Of a DNA stretch of 23,422 nt, positions 14,901 through 20,625 are shown in pieces. This stretch comes from Stenotrophomonas maltophilia (lineage in GTDB: Bacteria > Pseudomonadota > Gammaproteobacteria > Xanthomonadales > Xanthomonadaceae). The translations under genes were made by a program, and so were the position numbers. The stretch spans positions 95,578 through 118,999 of the forward strand of contig DGLB01000055.1 of NCBI GenBank assembly GCA_002387845.1. The letters are read 5' to 3'. Positions within the stretch are counted from its first letter, which is position 1, and each line of letters opens with the position of its first letter. The notes under the pieces are model-generated. The model was not told the origin of the DNA and ran no database searches. It saw only the letters and a list, made by a program, of their open reading frames with translations.

Positions 14901-16937
14901 ATCGCAGTTGGCCGGCGCGGCCACTTCGCACAGCTGGTAGTCCAGCAATACCGCGCCGGGGTCGGTGCCGGGGGCCACGGTGATCGCGCCGGTGGTCGCA
15001 TCCAGGGTGAAGCCGGCCACTGCGCCCTGCAGGGTGGCGGTCACGGTGCCCGCGGTAACCACGGCACCGTTGAGCGTGTCGTTGCCCAGTACGCTGGGCG
15101 TGACACCACCGGCAAGGCCGGAAACCGGCGTGCCGAACAGATCATTGTTGGCCGCCAGTGCATTGGCTCCCAGCGTGACGGTCACGGTGGCGGTGGCGCA
15201 CACGCCCGCGTTCGGGGCCGGCAGACATACCTGGTAACCGAACGTGTCGGTGCCCGCGCTGCCGGCATTGGGCTGGTAGGTGAAGGTGCCGTCCGGGTTG
15301 ACGGTGACGCTGCCCTGGGTCGGCGTGGCACCTGCGGCGGTGAACAGCGAACCGGCCGGCGTGTTGTCGTTGATGCCGACGTTGCCGGACACCGGCTGGC
15401 CCGCACCGGGCGTGCTGACCGCATCATTCACCGCATTCGGACCCACCACCACCTGTACGCTGGCGGTATCGCACAGCGTGGGCGCCGCGGTCAGGCAGAT
15501 GCGGTAGCCCAGCGTGACCGGACCGGCCACGGCATTGGCGGGCACGCTGATGGCACCGGCTGCATTGATCGTGTAGCCCGCCGGGGCGGTGACCAGGGTG
15601 GTGGTGAGGTTGGCCGGCACCACCGCAGCGCTGTTGAAGGTGTCGTTGCCGAGCACGCTGGCCGTGGTGCCACCGGCAGCGGCTGGAATCGGCGCCGCGT
15701 TGAAGTTGTCGTCCACCGCGTCAATGACGTTGGCAGTGAGATTCACGGTGACGATGGCGGTGTCGCACACCGCTGCATTCGGCGCGGGCAGGCACAGCTG
15801 GTAGCTGAAGGTATCGGTGCCGGTGGCACCCGCGTTGGCGGTGTAGGTGAACGCACCACTGGCCTGCAGCACCACGCTGCCCTGGGTGGGCGCAGCACCG
15901 GTCTGGACAAACGTGGATCCGGCGAACAGGTTGTCGTTGGTACTGACATTGCCGTTGATCGCCTGCCCAGCCTGCACCGCCACGCTGTCATCCACCGCAT
16001 TCGGACTGACAATCAGCGCCACGTTGGCACTGGCGCAATTGCTGGGCGAGGCCGCCTCGCAGATCTGGTAGGTCAGCGTGACCGGACCGGCGGCCGCCGT
16101 GGCCGGCACCACGAGGGTGCCGTTGGCATTGATGTCGTAGCCGGGCGGTGCATTGGTCAGCGTAGCCACGACTGCCGCATCCGCGAACGGCGCACCGGCG
16201 AGCGTGTCGTTGGCGAATACGCGTGGCGTGGTACCGCCTGCGCCCGGTGGGAACGGGGTGGCGCTGTAGTCGTCATTGGTCGCGACAATCGCCGCCGCCT
16301 GCACGGTGATGGTCGGCGTCGTGGCGGTGTTGTCGCCCGGCGTCGGATCGGTGGTGCCGGGCGGCGGAGTGATGGTGGCGGCGTTGGCCGAGATGGTGGC
16401 GGGGGTCACCGTAGGCGCGGTGCCGCTCACCAGCACCACGAGCACATCGCCCACGCCGACGTTGACGCCGACATTGAGGCTGCCGGTACCGGAGCCCGTG
16501 GCGCACGAGGTCGCGGCCGACACCACCGCGCAGGTCCAGGTCACACCGGTCAGCTGAGCCGGCACCGAGTCGGTCAGCGTCGCCCCCACCGCGCGCGACG
16601 GCCCGGTGTTGCGCACCTCGATCCGGTACTGCACGGCACCGCCGGCCGGCACCGGCGCGCCAGCGGCGGGGCTGACGATGGTCTTGATCACGCTCAACTG
16701 CGAGGTCGCGGCCAAGGCGTTGCTGTCGCTGGCGGTGTTGTTGCCCGGGGTGGGATCGGAGATGTCGTTCGGCGCAGTCACCGTGGCGGTGTTCACCAGC
16801 GGGTTGCGGTAGGCCTGCGCGTGGACGCTGGCAGCGCCCAGCGTCATCAGCAGCGCCCCGGCCAGATGCAGCGCGCGGGCGCGCAGGCGGCTGGCGGACG
16901 GTTGACGGGCGAAGCGACGGGCGCTGGCGGTTTGCAT
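5922..16937 (-). CDS. Giant Ig-like repeat surface protein (3671 aa) with DUF11, SdrD-B-like and degenerate OmpA-like ends
   Basis: Signal peptide 1-41 (Arg-rich start, then LHLAGALLMTLGAASVHA). Residues 42-73 match the end of a DUF11 domain without the rest of it. A complete DUF11 domain covers about 80-212. Residues 216-3330 are some 33 Ig-like domains of about 90-100 aa: 15 pairs of two alternating types, a sixteenth first-type domain, and two divergent ones. One type has SVLLNDTFNG and CENAVPTNC, the other LNVLANDTAP and CLPAPxxxVCDTA. Then come a DUF11-like domain (about 3331-3455), an SdrD-B-like domain (GSVFEDRNGNGVQDEGERGI, about 3468-3520) and a C-terminal segment resembling a decayed OmpA domain (about 3584-3660). 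The ATG has GAGGA seven bases upstream. The family picture is a long adhesin or fibre. There are no RTX motifs or type I secretion signal, and no autotransporter barrel in the same chain. The barrel is encoded by the next gene. Confidence 0.85.
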   Translation of the reverse strand: MQTASARRFARQPSASRLRARALHLAGALLMTLGAASVHAQAYRNPLVNTATVTAPNDISDPTPGNNTASDSNALAATSQLSVIKTIVSPAAGAPVPAGGAVQYRIEVRNTGPSRAVGATLTDSVPAQLTGVTWTCAVVSAATSCATGSGTGSLNVGVNVGVGDVLVVLVSGTAPTVTPATISANAATITPPPGTTDPTPGDNTATTPTITVQAAAIVATNDDYSATPFPPGAGGTTPRVFANDTLAGAPFADAAVVATLTNAPPGYDINANGTLVVPATAAAGPVTLTYQICEAASPSNCASANVALIVSPNAVDDSVAVQAGQAINGNVSTNDNLFAGSTFVQTGAAPTQGSVVLQASGAFTYTANAGATGTDTFSYQLCLPAPNAAVCDTAIVTVNLTANVIDAVDDNFNAAPIPAAAGGTTASVLGNDTFNSAAVVPANLTTTLVTAPAGYTINAAGAISVPANAVAGPVTLGYRICLTAAPTLCDTASVQVVVGPNAVNDAVSTPGAGQPVSGNVGINDNTPAGSLFTAAGATPTQGSVTVNPDGTFTYQPNAGSAGTDTFGYQVCLPAPNAGVCATATVTVTLGANALAANNDLFGTPVSGLAGGVTPSVLGNDTLNGAVVTAGTVTATLQGAVAGFTLDATTGAITVAPGTDPGAVLLDYQLCEVAAPANCDLASVQVLVSPTAVADSIPVQSGQSETGSVAGNDDTVAGVVFTALTQPTQGVLTFAADGSFTYVSNPGSSTNDSFDYQVCLPAPNSGVCSTTTATFVIAANTVDAVDDPFTTPAISPVTGGSTPSVLGNDLFNGLAVNAAQVTVSLINTPPPGYTITSAGVINVPAGAAAGAVNLTYELCEAGTTTNCDTAQVALLIAPAAVDDTYTTPAGQPLAGDVSINDNAPAASTYTVVTAPAAGTLVLQAGGAFTYTPAGAGTQTAQYQVCLPAPDGATCATGTITFNVIANTLNAVDDNFRAPVFAPGTGGTTPSVLGNDTFNGAAASPLQVTVNLDAPPTGFSIDSAGVITVSGFAPAGATSLTYTLCELGSTTNCDNATVQVLIAPDAQDDTASVTGTQTGTFNLAANDNAPAGSTFTVTTAPTKGTATLSATGSLQYTATAGQTGTDTLTYQVCLPAPDGTTCDSAQVTVTLANAALVAVNDDYSASPIPPSGGSTASVLLNDSFNGATIVPGTTPVTASLTTLVSGYSMAANGVISVAAGTPPGSIALDYQVCETAVPTNCASATAVVVMSPDAVNDTLPATAGTTTVLNVLANDIAPTTPVLTISVAPIGGTALVNGDGTISYTPTGPFVGPDTFTYQLCLPAPHGSVCDTATVALTVSATSLVAVNDSYLATPIAPAAGGSTASVLLNDTFNGNPIVPGTTPVTATLLSPVTGYTMSAAGVVTVAPGTTPAATTLSYQVCENLLPTNCAAATALVAVSPDAVADALPAIAGTSTVLNVLANDTAPLNPVVTIVGGATNGTAVANGDGSVSYTPTGAFTGTDTFTYQLCLPAPGGSVCDTATVTVTVSATALAAVNDDFTATPIAPATGGTTASVLLNDTFSGTPIVPGTTAVTASLIAPPAGYSMTADGVISVAAGTTPAAVNLNYQVCENAVPTNCAGATALVAVSPDAVADALPAAAGTTTVLNVLANDTAPLNPVVTVSVAPTNGTAVVNGDGTLSYTPTGAFTGTDTFTYQLCLPAPGASVCDTATVTVTVAATTLAAVSDDFTATPIAPATGGSTASVLLNDTFNGAVIVPGTTAVTATLLTAEPGYSMAADGVISVAPGTTPAAVTLNYQVCENAVPTNCAATSAVVAVSPVAVDDNLPATAGTSTVLNVTTNDTLPDNPTITVSVAPTNGTATVNGDGTISYTPTAGFTGADSFTYQVCLPAPGASVCDTATVALTVSATSLVAVNDDFTATPIAPATGGSTASVLLNDTFNGAPIVPGTTAVTASLLTPPGGYSMAATGVITVAPGTTPAAVTLNYQVCENAVPTNCVAATAVVAVSPEAVADALPAAAGTTTVLNVLANDTAPLNPVVTVSVAPTNGTATVNGDGTVSYTPTGAFTGTDTFTYQLCLPAPGAGVCDTATVTVTVSATTLSALNDDFTGTPIAPAAGGSTSSVLLNDTFNGAAIVPGTTPVTASLLTTVPGYSMNASGVISVAPGTTPTAVTLNYQVCENAVPTNCAGASAVVAVSPDAVADTLTATAGATTVLNVLANDTAPLNPVVTVSVAPTNGTATVNGDGTINYTPTAGYTGADSFTYQLCLPAPGAGVCDTATVTLSVGATSIVAVADTFTGTPIAPAAGGSTPSVLLNDTFNGAAIVPGTTPVSASLVTPVTGYTMAATGVITVAPGTTPAAVTLDYQVCEIAVPTNCAQSTAIVAVSPDAVADTLLATAGSTTLLNVLANDTAPLNPVVTVSVAPTNGTATVNGDGSISYTPTAGYTGADSFTYQLCLPAPGAAVCDTATVSLTVNATTLVATADDFTPSPISPAAGGTTASVLLNDTFNGVPIAPGSTPVTVTLVTPPTGYSVAANGQITVAPGTPPAAATLTYQVCETAVPTNCAQATAIVAVSPAAANDTLTATAGATTVLNVTANDTLPANPTLTVLVTPGNGTAVVNGDNTISYTPTAGFTGTDTFTYQVCLPAPGAGVCSTATVTVSVGTTSLSALNDNFSGTPIVPATGGTTTSVLLNDTFNGAPIVPGTTPVTASLVTPVTGYTMAADGVISVAAGLTPVATTLTYRVCENAVPANCAQATALVAVRPNAADDTLSGGTGTTVLNVAANDTLPLNPVFTVIGTPLSGTAVVNGDNTISYTPNPGFTGTDSFTYQVCLPAPNLNVCDTATVSVTVSATTLQAVSDNFSGTPTLPGAGGSTPSVLANDLINGAPVQPAQVTVSLIAPPAGVSIDANGIITIAGSAAAGALTLTYQICEAANPGNCAQATALVLVRPDAVNDVATTPAGQALNSSLAVNDNASGGSVYSLVTAPVQGTVVLNANGSYTYTPNSGFTGTDTFIYQLCLPAPYAGICDTATLTITVTAVGGTLDAVDDTATNVPVTGANGVLNVLVNDTFNGSALDPTTVLLTPTNTTAITIQPNGSVDVSGGVAGATYTTTYQICLVSQPGVCDIGTVSVTLASPPVGTPVQPADDSASTQQDTAVVIPVLANDLVGGTPAVPAGLVITVSTAPSSGGVEVLGDGTLRYTPNDMFSGTDTFAYTVCTQTTPADCGIATVSVQVLPNDVEVEEEVITAEDGQPTTFSIVDNVSTTGAPINWRSFRILFAARYGRVTCTDGICIYTAFVGYSGADSFTYNICDMSIPTPVCVDGVVNITVVAGDTVLRLSKQAAQRTVKVGELMRYTVTVENMGEVDALGVTVLDTLPAGFTFVQEGFAVRDMDNAGFVTSRTPLRVDGIDIAAGGQATLVYYLRVGAGVGQGIHTNRVTAVDAVNTTIGNVASADVEVVGDPLLDESLIVGSVFEDRNGNGVQDEGERGIPGVRVASVEGLVMETDAFGRYHLVGVDGGGARGRNFILKVDPTTLPADARFTTRNPLLRRVTPGLPARFDFGVQLPDARFEAAPASARPPTLNIGEGVFEPASARLSPDSEAVLAHAARLLQAGGGGHLLLQTPSGQEALGLARVEALRQALLPRLPADVADRVQVQVQPIAPARLADRAER
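6948..16292 (-). repeat. Tandem array of about 33 Ig-like domain repeats inside the giant gene
   Basis: The coding sequence is a long series of about 189-codon (567-bp) units, each encoding two related but distinct Ig-like domains. Units 1-5 and 15-16 have diverged; units 6-14 are nearly copies of each other (listed separately). Every domain carries one Cys pair near its end, CX7C in the first type and CX8C in the second. One lysine and about eleven arginines are all the basic Lys/Arg residues I count in some 3,100 residues. Confidence 0.85.
8395..13490 (-). repeat. Homogenised core of the array: nine near-identical 567-bp units
   Basis: Landmarks recur with a 567-base spacing. The codons for the SYTP segment, for example, are found near 9631, 10198, 10765 and 11332. 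Protein segments such as NPVVTVSVAPTNGTA, TPIAPATGGSTASVLLNDTF and NYQVCENAVPTNCA are repeated with few changes, in contrast to the flanking units. This points to recent amplification or gene conversion. It also makes the copy number liable to change and to be mis-assembled from short reads. Confidence 0.8.
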
Positions 16938-17009
16938 GCAGTGATCCTCGGAAGCACCGCGCGGCGACCAGAACGGGCGACCTGCGCGTCACGTGTTGCG
17001 TCGTTGCTG

Positions 17010-17035
17010 CCGAAGGCCACCGCGGTGGCCTCCGG
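17010..17035 (-). promoter_or_regulatory. Long perfect-core palindrome between the first and second genes of the surface operon
   Basis: The 16-base palindrome GGCCACCGCGGTGGCC (17015-17030) extends to 13-base arms with a single mismatch that would be a G-U pair in RNA. In the minus-strand transcript it forms a very stable hairpin about 10 bases after the stop codon of the first gene and about 70 bases before the start of the giant gene. There is no T run. It may act as a partial attenuator or an mRNA processing or stabilising element that sets the ratio of the two proteins. Confidence 0.45.
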
Positions 17036-17045
17036 GTGGATGTGG

Positions 17046-19226
17046 CTAGTACGCGGCGGGGTCTGCGCTGAAGCTGACCGGCACGGTGATCGTGGCCTGC
17101 CCCCCGTTGATCAGATTCACCCCCAGGCTCACCCCGGAGCCGCCGGCAGCGCCTCCACTGGCAGCGCTGCAGACGCTGCCGACCGATGCCGTGCAGGTCC
17201 ATGGCGCGCTCAACGTGGCCCCTGCGGGCAAGGTGTCGGTGACCTGCGCGGCAGTCACCGGATCCGGCCCGGCATTGCTGACGGTGATGACATAGCTGGC
17301 AGTGCCGCCCGGTGTGTAGCTGCCGCTGCCGTCGCTCTTGGTGATCGACAGATCTGCCTGGCGCGTGCGGTTGGTGATCCGGCAGACCACGTTGAGGGGT
17401 TGGGCCGACAAGGCAGGCGCGGTGAAGTTGAAACTCTGCCCCGTGCCACTGGTGAGCACCGTCCCGGCCGCGTCACGGCAGTCCCAGGTGCTGGCGTAGC
17501 GCGCCAGCACCGTCGCCGTACCCGCCGTTTCAGCCAGCGTGTAGACCGTACCCGGTGTGGTCACCACCGCCGTGGTGGCACCGTTGTTGCCCACGTTGGC
17601 CACGCTGGCCAGCACCGTCGCGCCCTGCGCGACGCTGAGGTTGAACACCCCCGTGTCGGTGGTGGGGGCCAGGGTCTTGACCAGCTGCACGGTAGCCGCG
17701 CAGCTCTGCGAGATGCTTTCCACGGTGAAGATGGCCTGGCCGATGCGGATGCCAAGCAGGCCCAGCAGGTTGTCGACCACGCCTCCGAGTACGGCGGTGA
17801 GCACCGGTCCAACCAGGGCGTTGGTGACGGTGCGCAGCGGGGGCAGCAGCGTGCTGACCAGCGCGTTGACGATGGTGTTCACCGGCAACGGCAGGGTGAC
17901 CAGGTTGTTGACCAGGCGGACCACCGGTGTGCCGCTGGTGATCTGCACGTCCAGTGAATTGATCAGCGTGGTGACCATCAGGCTGGCACTGACCGTGCCG
18001 GTGCTGAGCGTCCGGGTCTGTGGGTAGGGACCGTTGAACGCAACGGACTGGAATCCGGGGGTTCCCGTCGCCACCGCGCGCAATGACACCGTCAGTGGCA
18101 CGTCCACGTCGGCAAGCTTCAGCGCGTTGGACAACAGGCTGACCGCCACCGTGACGTTGAGCGTGGTGGCATTGATCGGGGTCACGCTGGCCGGGGTAAG
18201 CGTGGCGTTGCGGTTGAAGAACACCGCGTCGCTGATGGTGCCGACGTACAGGTTCACCAGGCCCGGGCGGGCCTGCAGGGTGACCGCGTTGCTGGCCAGG
18301 TTGACCGCGTTGATGGTGCCTTCGGCGCGGGCCACGTCGGCGTACACCGACAGGTGCAGCAGCGACGCGGTGATCGCCGTGCCGGACAGCGATACCAGCC
18401 CTCCCACGTTGAGACCGTTGAGCGCGCTGATCAGCGGGGCGACGTTGAGGCCCTGGGCGATGTCGAAGTCGAACTTGATGCGGATCGCGGCGCTGTGGAA
18501 CGCGCTGCCGACCGGGCCGCAGTTGTACACCGGCGGTTCCACCACCTGCGCCCAGACCCGCACGTTGGCCAGCCCGGCCAGGCCCAGTGGAGCCAGCTGC
18601 GCGGTGGTCAGCGTCACCGGCGTGGGCGTGGTGAGCACATTGCGGAAGTTGTAGATCTGTACGCCACCGGTGATCAGGTCGAGCACGTCCAGGTTGACGT
18701 TGGCCAGCGAACCGGGCGGCAGGCTGACCTGCAGCAGGTCGGCCAGGCGGATGGTGCCGGTGAGGCCACTCAGCGATGGGGTCAGCAGATTGAGCGCGTT
18801 GGCCGCCGCGGTCTGGCCGTCGGCCTGCAGCACTGACACCAGCGCCGCCTGCAGCTGCGCCAGGGTGATGTTGGCGTTGAGCACCTGGCTGGGGTCGCTG
18901 ACCACCACGCCGCCGTTGAGCTGGGTCAGCAGCGCATTGAGATTCACATCCGCGCCCGCGATGTTGTTCCAGTCCAGCGCGGTGATGTTGATATTGGTGC
19001 CAGGCAGCAGTGTCGTGAACAGCAGGTTCAACACCGGGCTCTGGGTGGAGTTCACCTGCACCAGTCTCGGCCCGGCAGAAACACAGGCTCCGTTGGCCGT
19101 ACAGGCATCCTGCGCATTTACTTTCGGAACCAGAGAAAATAGTGCGAATAACGTCACAATTAATGCGAGCGCATTAAGTTTGGTGAATCCCCATAACACC
19201 CGCTTCACATCTGAAACCTTATCCAT
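17046..19226 (-). CDS. Secreted DUF11-containing protein (726 aa), first gene of the surface operon
   Basis: I choose the ATG at 19226 (MDKVSDVKRV...) rather than the longer open frame. It is preceded by AGGGG about 10 bases upstream, starts a normal signal peptide (ALIVTLFALFSLVPKVNA, cleavage near residue 38), and lies downstream of the promoter candidate. Residues about 60-520 are rich in Leu, Asn, Val and Thr. They include LANVNLDVLDLITGG, VVEPPVYNCGPVGSAFH and SVYADVARAEGTINAV, which from memory resemble the C-terminal part of TadG-like pilus-assembly proteins. About 523-622 is a prealbumin/SpaA-like segment with Cys residues, and 624-726 a DUF11 domain that stops at SFSADPAAY, before the family's usual NTATV...DPTPGNN ending. 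The gene is 108 bases upstream of the giant gene on the same strand. A role as base, cap or partner of the fibre is inferred, not shown. Confidence 0.75.
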   Translation of the reverse strand: MDKVSDVKRVLWGFTKLNALALIVTLFALFSLVPKVNAQDACTANGACVSAGPRLVQVNSTQSPVLNLLFTTLLPGTNINITALDWNNIAGADVNLNALLTQLNGGVVVSDPSQVLNANITLAQLQAALVSVLQADGQTAAANALNLLTPSLSGLTGTIRLADLLQVSLPPGSLANVNLDVLDLITGGVQIYNFRNVLTTPTPVTLTTAQLAPLGLAGLANVRVWAQVVEPPVYNCGPVGSAFHSAAIRIKFDFDIAQGLNVAPLISALNGLNVGGLVSLSGTAITASLLHLSVYADVARAEGTINAVNLASNAVTLQARPGLVNLYVGTISDAVFFNRNATLTPASVTPINATTLNVTVAVSLLSNALKLADVDVPLTVSLRAVATGTPGFQSVAFNGPYPQTRTLSTGTVSASLMVTTLINSLDVQITSGTPVVRLVNNLVTLPLPVNTIVNALVSTLLPPLRTVTNALVGPVLTAVLGGVVDNLLGLLGIRIGQAIFTVESISQSCAATVQLVKTLAPTTDTGVFNLSVAQGATVLASVANVGNNGATTAVVTTPGTVYTLAETAGTATVLARYASTWDCRDAAGTVLTSGTGQSFNFTAPALSAQPLNVVCRITNRTRQADLSITKSDGSGSYTPGGTASYVITVSNAGPDPVTAAQVTDTLPAGATLSAPWTCTASVGSVCSAASGGAAGGSGVSLGVNLINGGQATITVPVSFSADPAAY

Positions 19227-19354
19227 CACCCATCCCCTGCGCCGTGGCCGCACCCCTCCTTCACACATCGGATTCCCGATGATGAGGAGCAGCAAGCGCA
19301 CTGCTTTCGACGTTCTGGTGTTTATTTCCGGCGATTCATGGCCGGTTTCAGGAT

Positions 19355-19382
19355 TAATTACGTGGACGCGGCAAGGGGTCAA
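19355..19382 (-). promoter_or_regulatory. Candidate sigma-70-type promoter of the surface operon
   Basis: On the minus strand, TTGACC (19377-19382) and TAATTA (19355-19360) are separated by 16 bases. Initiation here would give a leader of roughly 120 bases before the ATG at 19226. The leader contains short hairpins such as CCGGC/GCCGG and AGCAG/CTGCT. The promoter lies in the divergent region shared with the XRE regulator gene, where that protein could bind. Confidence 0.4.
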
Positions 19383-19554
19383 ACAACGTTTTGTGAAGAC
19401 GGTAGTTAGTAACGCTGTCGCTCGGGGTGGTTATGATGGGATACCCATGAGGGGCAAGGGCAGTCAGTCATTCTGTACATGCAGGTAAAAGAATCGCTGC
19501 CCGGTAAGTATCGATAACCACCCATCACTTAAGGACAGGGAAAGGGGGATTTCT
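19383..19554. other. Divergent regulatory region between the surface operon and the XRE gene
   Basis: This stretch has no gene. It holds a TATGAT (19432-19437) that could be a -10 for the plus-strand regulator, though with a poor -35. It also holds the small dyad TGGG/CCCA (19437-19447) and the palindrome TATCGATA (19509-19516), a possible operator half. A good Shine-Dalgarno (AAGGGGG) ends six bases before the regulator's ATG at 19555. The operator cannot be fixed by eye. Confidence 0.35.
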
Positions 19555-19914
19555 ATGTTGTCGATGTCGGATCGAATTCGTAGCGCGCGGACCGCTGCGG
19601 GGTTATCTCAGACGCAATTGGCCCTGGAAACCGGGGTCAAGCGCAGTGCGGTGGCACAGTGGGAGCGGCGCGGCGGCACCCATCCCAGTGTGTCGCATCT
19701 GGCACGGATTGCCGTGGTCACCCATGTCCGGTTCGAGTGGTTGGCGACCGGTCGCGGGTGCGGAAAACCGGACGGAGAGGAGCTGGAAACGACACAGCCC
19801 GCAGCGGATTACGTGCGCAATGACCTGGAGGGCAACATTCTGTCGCTGGTGCGGCGGTTGCCCCCGCGCAAGCGGCAGGTGGCGCACGACATCATCGAGA
19901 TGCTGGGCGCGTAG
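19555..19914 (+). CDS. XRE-family helix-turn-helix transcriptional regulator (119 aa)
   Basis: Residues 5-65 form an HTH_XRE domain: SDRIRSARTAAGLSQTQLAL, then the recognition-helix region GVKRSAVAQWERR, then PSVSHLARIAVVTHVRFEWL and ATGRG. The remaining 50 residues end in a helix (LEGNILSLVRRLPPRKRQVA). The strong AAGGGGG Shine-Dalgarno supports the ATG at 19555; a second ATG at codon 4 is possible. It is transcribed away from the surface operon and meets ung tail to tail, with only six bases between the stop codons. Regulators placed this way often control the divergent operon and themselves, but the target is inferred. Confidence 0.85.
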   Translation: MLSMSDRIRSARTAAGLSQTQLALETGVKRSAVAQWERRGGTHPSVSHLARIAVVTHVRFEWLATGRGCGKPDGEELETTQPAADYVRNDLEGNILSLVRRLPPRKRQVAHDIIEMLGA

Positions 19915-19920
19915 CGGTCG

Positions 19921-20625
19921 TCAGAGCGCCGCGCGCGGCGGCAGCGACCAGTCAATCGGTGGCTGCCCGTGCTGCTCGAGGTAGGCGTTCGCCATCGAAA
20001 AATGGCGGCAGCCCAGAAAACCCCGATGCGCCGACAGCGGCGACGGGTGCGGTGCCTTGAGCACGCGGTGGCGGCGGGTATCGATCACCTTGCCCTTCTG
20101 CTGTGCATAACTGCCCCACAGCAGGAACACCAGGCCATCGCGTTCGCGGTTGAGGGTTTCCACCACATGGTCGGTGAAGCCTTCCCAGCCGCGCTTCTGG
20201 TGTGCGCCGGCCTGCCCTTCCTCAACCGTGAGTACCGCGTTGAGCAGCAGCACACCGCGCTGCGCCCAGGGCAGCAGGCAGCCGTGGTCGGGCCGCGCGA
20301 TGCCCAGGTCGCTTTCGATTTCCTTGTACATGTTCAACAGCGACGGCGGCACCGGCACGCCGGGCATCACCGAGAAGCTCAGGCCATGCGCCTGTCCGCG
20401 ACCGTGGTACGGGTCCTGGCCCAGGATCACCACTTTCACCTGCTCGAACGGCGTGGCATCGAATGCAGCGAAAATCTGCGGACCGGGCGGAAACACGTGC
20501 GCGCCGGCGGCCTTGCGCTCGCGCAGGAAGCCCGACAGCTCGCGCATCTCCGGGCGCAGCAGCCAGTCCCCCACATGCGCCTTCCAGCTGGGTTCCAGCT
20601 GGATGGCGGGCACTGCATCACTCAT
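19921..20625 (-). CDS. ung: Uracil-DNA glycosylase, family 1 (234 aa)
   Basis: The enzyme removes uracil from DNA, starting base-excision repair of deaminated cytosine or misincorporated dUMP. All family-1 hallmarks are present: the water-activating motif GQDPYHG (69-75, Asp71), the PPSL loop (93-96), the uracil-binding LLLNAVLTV (126-134) and the leucine-loop motif HPSPLSAHRGF with His193. The length is typical. Its ATG overlaps the stop codon of the upstream double-receiver gene by four bases, so it is the last gene of the ftsE-ftsX-receiver-ung operon. Confidence 0.97.
   Translation of the reverse strand: MSDAVPAIQLEPSWKAHVGDWLLRPEMRELSGFLRERKAAGAHVFPPGPQIFAAFDATPFEQVKVVILGQDPYHGRGQAHGLSFSVMPGVPVPPSLLNMYKEIESDLGIARPDHGCLLPWAQRGVLLLNAVLTVEEGQAGAHQKRGWEGFTDHVVETLNRERDGLVFLLWGSYAQQKGKVIDTRRHRVLKAPHPSPLSAHRGFLGCRHFSMANAYLEQHGQPPIDWSLPPRAAL

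Noticed and set aside
16938..17045. Read-through or frameshift joining the first protein and the giant protein
   Set aside because: The two frames are in phase, but TAG is followed by an in-frame TGA, and the giant protein has its own Shine-Dalgarno and signal peptide. Two separate proteins are the simpler reading.
14763..17957. Open frame of 1064 codons on the plus strand
   Set aside because: It overlaps the ends of two well-supported minus-strand genes and their intergenic hairpin, and its composition is that of an antisense shadow.
19227..19382. Longer N-terminus for the first surface protein, starting at 19382
   Set aside because: It would place 52 extra residues before a normal signal peptide and begin inside the candidate -35 element. 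The ATG at 19226 has a Shine-Dalgarno.
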